A stretch of DNA of 64,000 nt from Euclidia mi (taxonomy: Eukaryota; Arthropoda; Insecta; Lepidoptera; Erebidae), in assembly GCA_944739405.2 (NCBI GenBank), contig OX123186.2:40719551-40783550 (forward strand). The letters run 5' to 3'. The notes under the pieces are model-generated. The model saw only the letters and a list, made by a program, of their open reading frames with translations. It did not search any database and was not told the DNA's origin. Shown here piece by piece: positions 30,776 through 41,800 of this stretch (positions are counted from its first letter, which is position 1; every line of letters begins with the position of its first letter). A program made the translations under genes and the position numbers.

Positions 30776-31880
30776 GTATGCGAAGTTATACCTACATGAC
30801 GCGGGATTTTAAATTTGTTCTAGATAAGAGAGCTCGTTGTGGAATTGATTACACTTATTTTCAATTTGAGAAGGTACTGGACTATCCCAGTCGAGTTCAT
30901 GTTTCCAACATTATTTAACGAGTAACTTCATGAATGCTGTCACAGGAGCAATAAGACCTAAAGGGTCGAACAAGCGAGCGGTTGTGGATAGAATTGTGCG
31001 TTTTGTGCACTTGAGAGAGATTGTGTTAATTTTAAATTGAAAGGTGTCTTCTACAGGGTCCTACTGCATACCTACAATTTTTATGTTTGTGTTAGCGTTA
31101 GCGTCAAAATTTATATTTTGCGTATTTTTATGCGATGCGGAGATTTTATCCATTATCTCAGAACTATTTGAGACCCATTTTATAAGATTGAAACTTCCGG
31201 ACTTAAGCATAGCGACCATTTCGCGGTGAGTTTTTTCAGCCTTATCAACGCCATGTATCGAGCATAATTATATAATCGTCCATTAACATATGGTTTTCAG
31301 CCTTATAAGCGGCTAGTGGGTATTGAGCTTTACTTTCAGCCGCAAGTTGGCAAACCACCCTCATAGCCAAGTATGGCCAGCTAGAAACACCAAAGGAAAC
31401 TCGATTGAACTCATAAGTATGTATTTTACTATTTTTATCGAACCTATATAAGATGCGCTGAAAAGCGTTATGCTTAAAAACGAGCTTTAATTGAAAGTAC
31501 ATTTTTTTGATATCAGATGCCACGGCAATGGAGAACATATGTAAGTTTATAAGTAAATCAAAAATGTTACTTTGTAAATTAGGACCAATATATAAAATAT
31601 CATTAAGTGATTTACCTGATGAAGTTTTACAGCATCAAGAACAATGCATATTTTAGAAGATTGTTTATCAGGGCGATAAACAGCGCGATGCGGAATATAA
31701 TAATGCGGAACTTCAAGAGAGGGATTTTCAATATTTGACAGATATCCTTGGTCTATGTTATCTTCAATAGTAGCGTTATAATTTGTACGAATATCGGGAT
31801 GCGAATCTAATTTCTTCTCTAAATTAATGAGACGGCGGTGAGCAATTGCGTAAGAGTTTCCTTATTCAGAATATGGAGTT
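30776..31880 (-). pseudogene. BEL/Pao reverse transcriptase region
   Basis: From 31880 down: LINLEKKLDSH, DQGYLSNIENPSLEVPHYY, IPHRAVYRPDKQSSKICIV, FYIGPNLQSNIFDLLINL, SIAVASDIKKMYFQLKL (motif A Asp), FNRVSFGVSSWPYLAMRVV (motif B region) and HMLMDDYIIMLD (motif C, both Asp present). Then the connection domain: TARLFDPLGLIAPVTAFMK and HELDWDSPVPSQIEN. Frameshifts lie near 31640 and 31245, plus a few stops. The piggyBac insertion lies immediately upstream. Confidence 0.85.
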
Positions 31881-33014
31881 TTATCCCTTAATTATTCGCG
31901 TTCATATAGTTACACTAACGCTCGCGTGGGGAATATATAACCCCAATTTTAAAGGTACAATAAAACATATTTTTAATAATATACTTTAACTTTTATTATA
32001 AAATTTTGAAAAAGACAATATTGTTCTAAGTTGTAATAGTATCCATTATCAACATTATTATAAACCTATATAGACATGAAACTTTAAATTGAGTAACTTT
32101 TTAATCAATACATTGATCATATATCATGGTGGAATGGTCTGGACAGACTTGCTGGTGGCATTTGGCACACGTGAATCTTATTTTTTTATCACTTGACCTT
32201 GGGCAGATATGGCACCTTTTGTAAGTTGTCGATGGACCACTCCTGGAAGTGGAGCCAGGATCCTGAACTTCAACATTTCGCTTTAGCCGTTTTTGTATGG
32301 CCCTAGGGAGTTGTGGTATAGTTGATCGAGTTTGTTGGTGAGCCTTTACCAAATCAACTGCAAGATGCTTCAAAAACTCCCTTTTTCATATTCCGAGGTC
32401 AATTTTATTTTTATAAATGACATAAGCATTGCTACCAGCAACGTTGAGAAGGTGATAAAGTATAACCATAGGCCATCTCTTTGTACGTCTTTCGAAGTTA
32501 TGGTTAGCACAAATTTGGTAGTTGGTATCTACACCACCTTTCGTGCGGTTGTAGTAAAAAATAATTTCCGGTCACTTTGGATCACTTCAGCGTCTCTCTT
32601 ACCTTCATCGGGACTATCTATGCTTTCTTCATCTTCTAATAAACACTTAGCAATCTGATAGTTTTGATAGTAGTTAGAAAGACTTACTTACTTGACATTT
32701 TAGGCGTCCTAACCTAAAAAAAGCAAAAATAAGTAAAAAACTAATCATTTTGTACCTGTACTGCACATTAATAAGATAAAACAAAGTCCAAAAAAAGTTG
32801 CACTAAAGCTCGCGTGGGGTAATATATACCCCAGACGCGACCTCCTGGCACAACCACATGGCACGGAGCAGTGCTCGCGACTGATTCGCGGCGGGGGGAG
32901 GTATTTAGGCAGCTACTGAGAACGATATGAAAGTAACTTTAAAAATGGTGGTGATACGACGCTTCAAATACGCTGTGGGGTTAAATATACCCCATGCGAG
33001 TAATTAAGGGTTAA
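31881..33014 (-). mobile_element. piggyBac-like transposon, internally deleted
   Basis: The element, 31885-33010, has inverted ends CCCTTAATTATTCGCG (31885-31900) and GCGAGTAATTAAGGG (32996-33010). The right flank is TTAA (33011-33014). The left flank is TTAT, a one-base decay of the TTAA target. Further inner similarity of the ends: GCTCGCGTGGGG with ATATA at both. It interrupts BEL pol at a TTAA within the codons reading LPFKTPYS. At 1.1 kb it is too short for a full transposase. Confidence 0.85.
32101..32600 (-). pseudogene. piggyBac transposase, C-terminal remnant
   Basis: It reads EIIFYYNRTKGGVDTNYQIC, with the third catalytic Asp of the family in GGVD. RRTKRWPMVILYHLLNVAG and a single TGA follow, then the open frame 32373-32101: KHLAVDLVKAHQQTRSTIPQ and a Cys-rich C-terminal domain, RCHICPRSSDKKIRFTCAKC with HQQVCPDHS. 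The N-terminal part with the first two Asp is absent, so the protein could not be active. Confidence 0.85.
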
Positions 33015-33445
33015 ACGGTAACTGTACAGTATATCTGCAAGTACCATCACGTGAGTGAGTAGCGGTAATTATAAGTTCACAGGCCTGATCATCAGGGCTC
33101 ATGTAAATTTTATCAGGGACGTTTTCTATTTCTTAAAAGCATTGAGTGAGAGTTTCGAGTGAGTTAGAAGCGGTAGCGCAGAAAAAGCTTTTATTATTAC
33201 AGGTATTATTATTTTTAAAGAGAGGAGTACAAATATTTAAGCGGTTATCACAATCTGCCCTTCCCATGGCAATATAACCAAATGTAGTCTGAACAGTGAC
33301 GACCGATGAGCCAGGTAATGTAATCTTTCCACTTCCTAACAAGAACGGGAACAACTCGTTGCCAATTAGACAGTCGACATCAGCCCGTTAAATGAATGCA
33401 TCATCAGCCATAGGTAAGTTGTAAATTAAAGCGTTCAAAACTATA
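33015..33445 (-). pseudogene. BEL/Pao protease-like region
   Basis: It reads SIVLNALIYNLPMADDAF, TAA, then ADVDCLIGNELFPFLLGSGK and ITLPGSSVVTVQTTFGYIAM, characteristic of the sequence between gag and RT in BEL/Pao elements. It continues to DGTCRYTVQLPF at the piggyBac junction. Stops at 33388 and 33133. The upstream end is cut by the RTE-like LINE near 33440. Confidence 0.75.
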
Positions 33446-34795
33446 GAGGCATTAGCCTTCTCAGCATTGTTGGCAAATTGTATGCAAAGGTTCTCATTGA
33501 AAGAGTTATGGAAGTAACCGACAAGAAAATATGGGATGTATAGGCGGGATTCCGAAAGGGTATGGGATGTACGGATCAGGTTTTTTACTTGCGAAGCATA
33601 GCTGCAAAGTTTTTGGCCAAAGGTCAAAAGGTCTATTGCGCATTCGTGGATTTGGAAAAGGCTTACGATAAAGTGGTGAGGAATCAAATGTGGTCGGTGC
33701 TGTCAATGAATGGGGTGGACAGCAGCCTCATACGAGCTCTGAAATCCCTTTATGAAGATTCTAGAGCTTGTGTGAGGATAAATGGGTCGTACACGGATTG
33801 GGTTACCATCGAGACAGGTGTTAGACAGGGATGTGTAGCGTCGCCGTGGCTGTTCAACCTCTTCATGGACAGTTGTTTGCAAGATTTGAAACATAGTGAT
33901 TGTGGATTAAGGATGAATGAGTTACTTGTCAAATGCCACCTTTATGCTGATGATCAGGTAATGCTTGCGTCTTCAGCGGAGGTGTTGCAGGAGATGGTAA
34001 CAATCATGCATGGTGCGTTAGAGAGGAAAGGAATGAAAGTGAATGTAAGTAAAACGAAAGTTATGGTTTTTGAAAAGGAGGAATGCGTTACGGCTTGTAA
34101 TATTATAATCGATGGACAGCGAGTGGAGCAAGTGAATGAGTTTTTATTTAGGTACGCTGTTTACAAGAGATGGTAAGAATGTAGAAGATATTGAAAGAAG
34201 AGTTAATGCAGGTAATAGAGTAAATGGAGCTCTGAAGGCGTTTATGAATAGCCAAAACGTGTCCAAAAAGGCACGTTTGGCTGTGCATAGAGGGGTGTTA
34301 GTACCTACTCTAATGTATGGTAGTGATAGTTGGGTATGGCAGAAGAGTCATGAAAGTAGAATAAATGCTGTAGAAATGAGAGCACTCAGAAGTATGTGTG
34401 GTGTTTCTCTGACTGACAGAATAAAGAATTGTGTGATAAGAGAGTGTTGTGGGGTAAAAGAAGATATAGTGACAAGCATCGAGAAAGGTATGCTAAGATG
34501 GTTTGGGCACGTGGAGAGGATGGATGACGAAAGACTGACCAGGCAGATATATAAGGCAAGTGTGGAAGGGACAGGACGAAGGGGAAGACCTAGGCGGACG
34601 TTCTCTGACCAGATTGGAGACATCCTAAAAACAGGACAGGTGAGAAGTACCCTGAACAGAAGAGCATGCATGAGGAATCTGATGAGAATGAATGAAGCAA
34701 GAGAGATATGTCAGGATTGTTGCAAATGGCGTTCCGTAGTCTCTGCCTACCCCTCCGGGAAACAGGCGTGAGTCTATGTATGTATGTATGTATAA
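33436..34795 (+). mobile_element. RTE-like LINE, 5'-truncated, with (TATG)n tail
   Basis: It starts within RT at NYRGISLLSIVGKLYAKVL (about 33438) and ends CTCTGCCTACCCCTCCGGGA, CAGGCGTGAGTC and (TATG)n. Short tandem 3' repeats are typical of RTE-type LINEs. It abuts BEL protease sequence on the left; BEL does not clearly resume on the right, so the insertion was accompanied by a deletion or marks the edge of the BEL copy. Confidence 0.75.
33438..34771 (+). pseudogene. RTE-like LINE reverse transcriptase, two frames
   Basis: The 5' part passes through one stop (TAG at about 33540, in DVxAGFRKGMGCTDQ). It then reads KVYCAFVDLEKAYDKVVRN (motif A), TGVRQGCVASPWLFNLFMD (motif B), CHLYADDQVMLASS (motif C, ADD intact) and KVNVSKTKVMVF. 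A one-base slip in the T-rich stretch at about 34141-34148 shifts frame. The second frame reads YLGTLFTRDGKNVEDIERRV, ...LYGSDSWVWQKSHESRINAVE... and MLRWFGHVERMDDERLTRQI, then GRRGRPRRTFSDQI. Few lesions indicate a fairly young copy. Confidence 0.85.
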
Positions 34796-35640
34796 TTCTT
34801 AAACTACTTATTCAAATTGAATGAAATTTAAAATACACCATGTTTATACTATATCTGCATGGTTACAAAAAAATCAGGCTTCTAGTTTCACCCACAACGA
34901 AGTTATAGGGGGTTGTAAATGACCTGAATTGCTTCGAGAAAAGGATGGTACGGCCGTGCCGCTTTTTTGCTCGACTTGGTGGGGGCACTGCCGTGCCCCG
35001 CGATATAGATTTAACATATGAAATTCGAACAACAATTATCTTCTCGTTCTTTTATATACACCGCTATTTTTTAATAAGTACAAAAAAAATAACAGGGCAC
35101 TAAGTATCTTTAACTGATCATAATTATGTAGTTGAAAAATAAAAACACTAAGTCCCAAAACTGTCTCAAAAGTGTCCACAAAAATACGTGATAATTGGTA
35201 AATGCAATACTAATACTATGACCGACCCGTGTACTATCATACCATTGATAAATTATCCCCCCCCCGCCCCTCTGCGCCTGCGCCACGCCCCGACGATGCC
35301 ACAAACAGTACTAAATTACTAGCGAAAGTCAGCGTATCTAATTTCGTTGCAAAACTTAATTGTTTGTCTACGTTTGCCCGACGCAATGGTCTATCATATC
35401 AGTTCATATCACGGGAGTATGTAGCTATGCTTCGTGCGTATTTTTTGAGTGGAAAAATCGCGAGTGCAGCTGTGTACCCATGGACATCGTATTGTGAGTG
35501 TACAAAAGTGACCGGGTCAGTGTCAAACAATTAAAACAGTGCATATTGGATGCTTTTGACAACGGTGGTGGACATTTCGAAGGACAATGGAAATACTTGT
35601 AAGTTTAGTAAATAATACGTACTTAAGTAAATAATAATTT
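34796..35640. other. Mixed repeat-like sequence, no gene supported
   Basis: 34860-35000 contains CGGCCGTGCCGC and GGGGGCACTGCCGTGCCCC, an interspersed-repeat signature. 35053-35075 (ATATACACCGCTATTTTTTA) recurs inverted at 36212-36234. A C-rich patch lies at 35259-35290. A 101-codon frame (35229-35534) has no domain pattern. A consensus-like donor (ACTTGTAAGTTT, about 35596) follows a stop-poor stretch and might belong to a noncoding exon. Confidence 0.4.
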
Positions 35641-35683
35641 GATGCAGGCGCCTCAAAATCGGTCTGTGTTCTCCACACACCTT

Positions 35684-35735
35684 GAGGAAGGCCTATGTCC
35701 AACAGTGGACGTCTCTAGGCTGACATGATGACGAT
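35684..35735 (+). mobile_element. LINE 3' tail fragment
   Basis: GAGGAAGGCCTATGTCCAAC, AGTGGACGTCTCTAGGCTGA and CATGATGACG match the moth LINE tail also seen at 13770-13858. Confidence 0.6.
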
Positions 35736-38599
35736 AAAATAATTTGTAAATAGCAGATGATTCTAACTTCATAAATACGCCAAAATTACTCTTTTCTTTT
35801 AGTCCAGAACACCATCTTTTATTTTGATATTTGTTTGCTTTCTAATTACATACCTCCGTATTTAATTACTTGTTAAACGATAAATTTTACCGGTCCTACG
35901 CCCGAATGAAGTATGAAGGAGAGGGTAGAACTAACAAAATTAAAAAATAACTACCTACATTTATTATTTTTCTTCATTTTATTTTCTATTGCTACCTACA
36001 TCATAAGTGCGACAGAGGTAATGCGAATGAGCAGGATGGAATATTATCAATGAATTAGTGAATGGATTGTAAAATATGACTATGATTTAAGTGAGATTTT
36101 CTACAATAAACAAATGATAATAACTTTGCTCTTTATTGATATTATGAAATTCTTACGTCACATATATGATAATAATATCTTCGCTAATCTGTCCTTAAAG
36201 TTGTTGTAATAATTAAAAAATAGCGGTGTATAGATTTAACATATGAATTTATTCTCACACAGTGATACATGTGCTGATAATATAATATTTGCAGAGTGCA
36301 ATGAACCCGATTCGTTCAACAATTATTTGCAGAAATATAAGGACTGGTGAAATATAAGGACTGGTTTATATCATTATATTCATTCAATAATAAACATTCT
36401 CTCGTTTCTTCTTATCATAAAAGTCGTGTACCAAGTGTGTTTTACAGCTGAAATCGATTTCTAAGATACAATCTGAATAGATATATTATTGGCAAGAAAC
36501 AGATCACATAGACATCTATAAAGTCTATCTTTGTAAATCACAGCAATTCATTTATTTAAGTCATTTGCATTAAGAGATAAATATTATCTAATGAAGTCCA
36601 CAGATAACAGAAATTTCTCAGCAAGGCGAGATAATTAGAAAGGGTTGTAAAGTAAAGGTGAACGAAGTCTGAACGATAATGAAGCGATCTATTGGTAAAT
36701 GACTCGGAAAAACGAGATTAGAATTCGCTTTCGATGGCTATAAAAATAAAGGTTTCTTTTTCAATAGGTCCTTATTCGGACGATTGTAATCGATATTGCG
36801 AAATAAAAACCTTTTAACTGAACATTCGCTTATGGGTGCATTCCGTTTTATCTTCCCTGTATAAATTTCTATGAGCCCTTGGAAATATCGTTGATAATAA
36901 AATTAAATGTTCAAAGGTCATTTTGCCACCAGATGCGCTTCATAAAAAGATTCATTTATTTACTGTATAGCAAAATTTAACATAGGTTTTGTTGCAAACA
37001 AAGTAAACAGGTGAGGCTCTTCTATCCTCAGAGGAATTACAACTGACAGAACTATTCAGAACTGGCCTAACATGCATAGTTTAGGACACAAGTTGTTCGT
37101 GCCCATGTCTGAATTTTGAAGTGCTAACTATCCGGTTGCGTGAATAGTGGAAGCGGTTATCCACTTTTAGTTACGCCATTCTTATGGATGGTGTGGTCGC
37201 TCGTAAAGTTGTGAGCCACTATATTGCGGTAAACACAGCGAACGTTATCCCAGAAGGAGCAATAAGCAGGTAACTGCGGTGGCCAACTTTAAAGCTTATA
37301 TTAGTTCAGCTAGGGCACCGGAAAATGGCGACTGCGGTGATTGGCCGCGCCACACAACCGACATTCGAATGTCTAATCACAGAGCGCCATCGACTCCAAT
37401 TAAATTCGATTGAATGGGAAAATTCTAGCGCCTTCAGGCATTCTGGTATTTGTAAACGTATAGCATGACACAATAAAATTTGGCTGTATTTGGAAATACA
37501 AACAAGCCAGGCGAAAATGATTATGAACCTTGGTAACCTACTCGATGTTTGAGTTTAAATTTTGTAACTATCTAACTGATTGACTGAACATTCTTCTATA
37601 ATTTAGTTAGCCTTAAATATCACTCCTGTCAGCCGAAGTTTCATAACTCGGCGTTTAATAACACAATTACAAAACAGGACATAATGTCGTGATGTCACGG
37701 CAAGGGGATCTTAAATAACAAGAAAATAAGTAAAATTATGTATATTAGTATTAATTATTAATGTAAAAGTTCGACGCAATTTTTTTTCTTTTCTCTTACA
37801 TTTTTATTCTATCATTGGCTGCCTTTGGCAATCCTACTTAGCATAACACAGAAGAAATCCATTAAGGTTATCTTCAAATGTTTGAATTTCTACATTTTGA
37901 CGAAATATAAATACACTCTTGTTGTAATATAAACAATAGACATACGACGTAGACGTACACGTAGCTGTAGCTCTCAAAGAGGACCTGCTACGAAGAGTCA
38001 AATGGTTGGTGAGTAAGTCATAATAATACCTACTATCAACACACTTATATAATGTGGGGCATTGTTACGTAACAATCGTCCTCATCAGAAGGCCTAGTGG
38101 TGGACAATAATTCAAAATTACTTCTACCCACACACATTTAGAAACTACTTCCGAAGACAATTAACATCGTTCTCGCAACTGTAGAACGAATTACTTTTTT
38201 CGCCATTCCGGTAATCGTTACATTATTAGGTATGTGTGCAGGCCTCCGCACTGGTATAATTACGCGGTCACCATTGGCATGGGGGGAGGACGCAATTAGC
38301 CATTTCACAGGAGAAGGGTCGTTGTCACTCCAACTCTAATGACTTCAACTAGCTACACTGCACGCTCGCAAAGGTCGGAACGACTTTTTCACGTCGTTTG
38401 TACCTAAAGAAACGTAATTAAAATAGAAATTACAACTTTGATAATTGACTGCGGAGACTTCCCTAGTTTATAAAGTTGTTAAAAGTTTGATAATTGTGAA
38501 TGATTTAAGGAAATATGTACGTAAAATGGCTATTATATTATCTATTGTGGATAAGGAATGAATTATGTGATATTATTCATTGTTGTGAAATTGAATCAG
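35736..38599. other. AT-rich spacer, nothing firmly recognised
   Basis: No domain-bearing frames. A 60-nt stretch ending at about 38006 with donor-like GTGAGTAAGT is open in two frames, but the acceptor is weak. The rest is unassigned. Confidence 0.5.
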
Positions 38600-38812
38600 A
38601 AATTAAGAGATCAGTCGGAAACTAAAATCGCTGTCATAGCTCTTCGGATAAATCAGTAAGATGAAGTGGCTGTTTTATGAGCACACAGCTCAAACAACCG
38701 ATGGCAGTTGGAGCAGAAGAGTTCTGGAATGGCGGCCACGCACGGGACGTCATAGCAGGGGAAGGTCTCCCGCAAGGTGGACTGACTGGAGGACTTAAAA
38801 AACAATCAGTCT
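38600..38812 (+). pseudogene. C-terminal remnant of a LINE (RTE-type)
   Basis: One frame reads EHTAQTTDGSWSRRVLEWRP then RTGRHSRGRSPARWTDWRT, the conserved C-terminal tail of LINE ORF2 (pattern GHIAR...RW...VLEWRP..GRR..GRPP.RW.DD). An ATG-initiated frame at 38677-38871 in a different register is spurious. No 3' UTR tail was found. Confidence 0.7.
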
Positions 38813-41800
38813 ATTTCACTACATACCGAATCAGAGGAATGAAAAACAAAGAGATAGAGAGGTTACCATAGACAATTAAAAAAATACTAGTACAGCTCTT
38901 GCTTCAAAATAAGTTCGCTTTTTCTGTGTTCAAACTCTACTATAGTAGAGTATAATACTAGTATTATTTAAAATTCATTGCATCTAGTTAAGTAATACAG
39001 ATAGTATCATGGTATTGATGAATGTTAAAAAAAGTTACAGTACATTACTTATGTTTCCAATGGTTATGAAATTCAATTACCCTTTATTTGATTTCATATC
39101 GCACCCATAACGCGAACAATAAAAAGCCATAAAACAGGTAAATTAAATAAAAGCACATCCAATAACTCTTTATGAAGTTTAGTTTTCGAACACAAAAACT
39201 GATCGACGCCATTCTAAATTGTTTTTTGTTCATTACGTAATTTAACTCGTTAAAACCTTCGGGGCGATCATTAGTCTTTATCATGTTGCGTCTGTGCTCG
39301 TTTGGTTAAAAAACATTTCCATCGTGCATTGTTCCGACTGGAATTGCCTCTGAAAATTTAACAAACGAGTTTGGAACTACCTTCACGGTTGTTGGTGAAC
39401 ACTAATTAAGCAACATTTCAGATGCCATTTTTGTTGTCGAGTGTACGAGGGGGTGAGCTAACATCCTGAAGTTAGTTTACGAGTGTTCAGAACAAAGGTA
39501 AAGTTACTGGCTGTTGCTATCTCAATTGCACAGTTGTTTACACTTTTCCTTATATCCGCGATTCGCACATGAGAATTTGTATTGGCCAATAAAAACTAAT
39601 TCTTAGTTAAGTATACTAGTTTTAACATCGATTTCGTATCGGGTTTCCACTTCAATAGAAGCGCATCAGTAAGAATGGAGCATCCACACAAAACAGCAAA
39701 TGATGGCTACTACCTACGGCTTTGACAGAAGTACAATAAGTTCTTTCAAAAGCTTTGCCTGTACCTTATCTAATAGAGAATATCTAAGACCTGTACGGAT
39801 TATTAGTTTTCGATAAAAAATCCGACCATTATTTCCGAAACCCATTTGTAACAAATCAAACGAGCGGTAACTGGGTTTTGGTCATGTATGTGTCGCCTGA
39901 CCAACAAGGACGAGCTAACAGGCTGCTACGTGGATACATAAACGTTACCGCGGTCGTAGCTCCCGATAGATGAATGACCAGCACAAAGTTTAGGTACCTG
40001 CTGAATAAAATGGATACATCTTTTGTGATAGAAGAAATGTAGAAATAAACTCTGCTTGTTTATTAAACAAGGGGGGGGGGGTATATTTATGTATTTTTAT
40101 TACTACAGGCCTGTTTTCATGAGTTCATTAAAGAATATAAAGTCACGTGGTTGATTATCTATCCGTTGGTCCGAGTGGCTCAAAACTACGCGGTTGCGCT
40201 AATCAAACTGAAAACAGTTTAGTGTACAAACAGACGGCAATCTACTCTGTGGCAGTATTTCAAGATGAATGTATTGACCCAATACATTCAGGAGAAATTA
40301 ATCAAGAAGATGATTTTAAGAATGCTTTAAAAAAATCAAGCTAAGCTGCTTCAGTCCGGGTCCAGGTCTTAATTATAAAAACCTTCAGTGACTTACATTT
40401 TTGAAAAAAAGAAACTACGATTTTGTGTGTGTTTTTTAACGTTTTATCCATATTAGTGTGGTCTCTTATACTAATTAATCAATGTTTTGTCTTGGGAACT
40501 AAATTAAAACAAACCCAATTAGTGATGACAATCATGTTACGGCTTTTTCTTATCACGTACTAATAAATTAACTAAATTAATTTGTATTTTAGGTTTAAAT
40601 TATCTCACACAATACAATTAAAACAGCTTTATCCAACCGCTGGAACAAGTTATCCAATTTTATATACCGTTACAGAACATTGTTCTAAAATATAAAAGTG
40701 AACAATTTCACCTCACGTTCCAAAACAAAGTGACAGCTACGTAAATTGTGTTAGTAGCTCTTAAAACAACAGGCAGCAATAAAGTTTTGGGTCGCTTAGT
40801 AACCTGTTCGCAGAGTATTTAGGACAAGTTGTGACAAATTGTTATTCCGTCCTCTATGATTAACGTAACAATTCATTATCCCTAGCTTACTGTACTATTG
40901 CTTAGCGAGGGGTGGAAAACAGGTGCACAATGTCATGCTTTAATATTCTCAAGCGTAGGCGTAGAATCCACTATATCCATGTTAGCGTCAATATTAGGAC
41001 TGATACTGGCACTCTCTCGCCACCTCTTCCAGTTAGTAAAACTGTCTACGCAACGCTGTACAACCTCAGCTCGCAATAGAGCGAGGTAAAACAAACAGCG
41101 TTGCAATGAAAATATAAAGCCGGCGAACTCTTTTCAAGAATAATTGTACCGCAAACACACTATTGATCAACGAATACGATCTTGATATGATTGCCCATGT
41201 CTGTTAATCGTTATTATGCTGTCGAAACACAATGAACGATCAAAGATATGAAGAGGTGATTTATTTAAGCCCTGTTGATATTCCAATTGAGCTGTAGATC
41301 TGCACATGTTGCAACTGAATCCCTTTACTATTCGCAGAGTCCGGTTAGATTGCCAATTTATTGAGTCGCAGAGGTCCTTTATCTTGGATGTCCGCAACGT
41401 GGATCAACTTGACACAAAGACAAATCGTGACTATTCGATAATCCCAGCTTATTGCCCGTTGATGGTCGTTGCTAATGCCTATTGAAAAATGGGATACGTG
41501 CGAAGAAATATGTGGATATAGGTCCTTTAAGTAATTTGAGAGTTTGAATAAATGTTTATTTTTAGAATTCTTTGCAACATTGTTTTATAAATGTAAGGAT
41601 AGAAACATTTACGTGAACATTAACTCAGATTTCATTCAATATTTATGTGGATAGGTTTTTATTTGTGAAGGAACACTGAGCAGTAATAAGGTGGAAATTT
41701 CCTCAAAATTATTGAGTGATTGGAATGAAGGTATTCCTTACATATTAATTTACTAGTTTGTGATATATTATTTCTAGTGATTAATTACTGGTATTTATTA

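Larger units (their letters stand above)
24850..33445 (-). mobile_element. BEL/Pao LTR retrotransposon, multiply interrupted
   Basis: Minus-strand pol remnants run from a protease-like region (33445-33015) through RT (31880-30776), RNase H (30775-30131) and integrase (27947-27853, 27233-25929) to a stop at 25290-25292. A purine-rich tract GGTCGGTGGAG (25177-25187) precedes a TGTCTGCACC that probably begins the 3' LTR at 25175. The LTR end near 24850 is a guess. The 5' part is missing beyond the RTE-like LINE at 33.4 kb. Four insertions split the coding region. Removing them restores continuous BEL/Pao order, but stops and frameshifts remain, so it is inactive. Confidence 0.85.

Noticed and set aside
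35229..35534. 101-codon ORF
   Set aside because: It starts in a C-rich patch, has no domain features and lacks neighbouring exons. The frame is likely fortuitous.
37946..38006. Possible small exon ending at GTGAGTAAGT
   Set aside because: The upstream acceptor is weak, two frames are open and the peptide shows no pattern; not strong enough to list as an exon.
38677..38871. 64-codon ORF starting MSTQLKQPMAVGAEEF
   Set aside because: A different frame of the same DNA reads a clear LINE C-terminal tail (SWSRRVLEWRPRTGRHSRGR), so this frame is a shadow.
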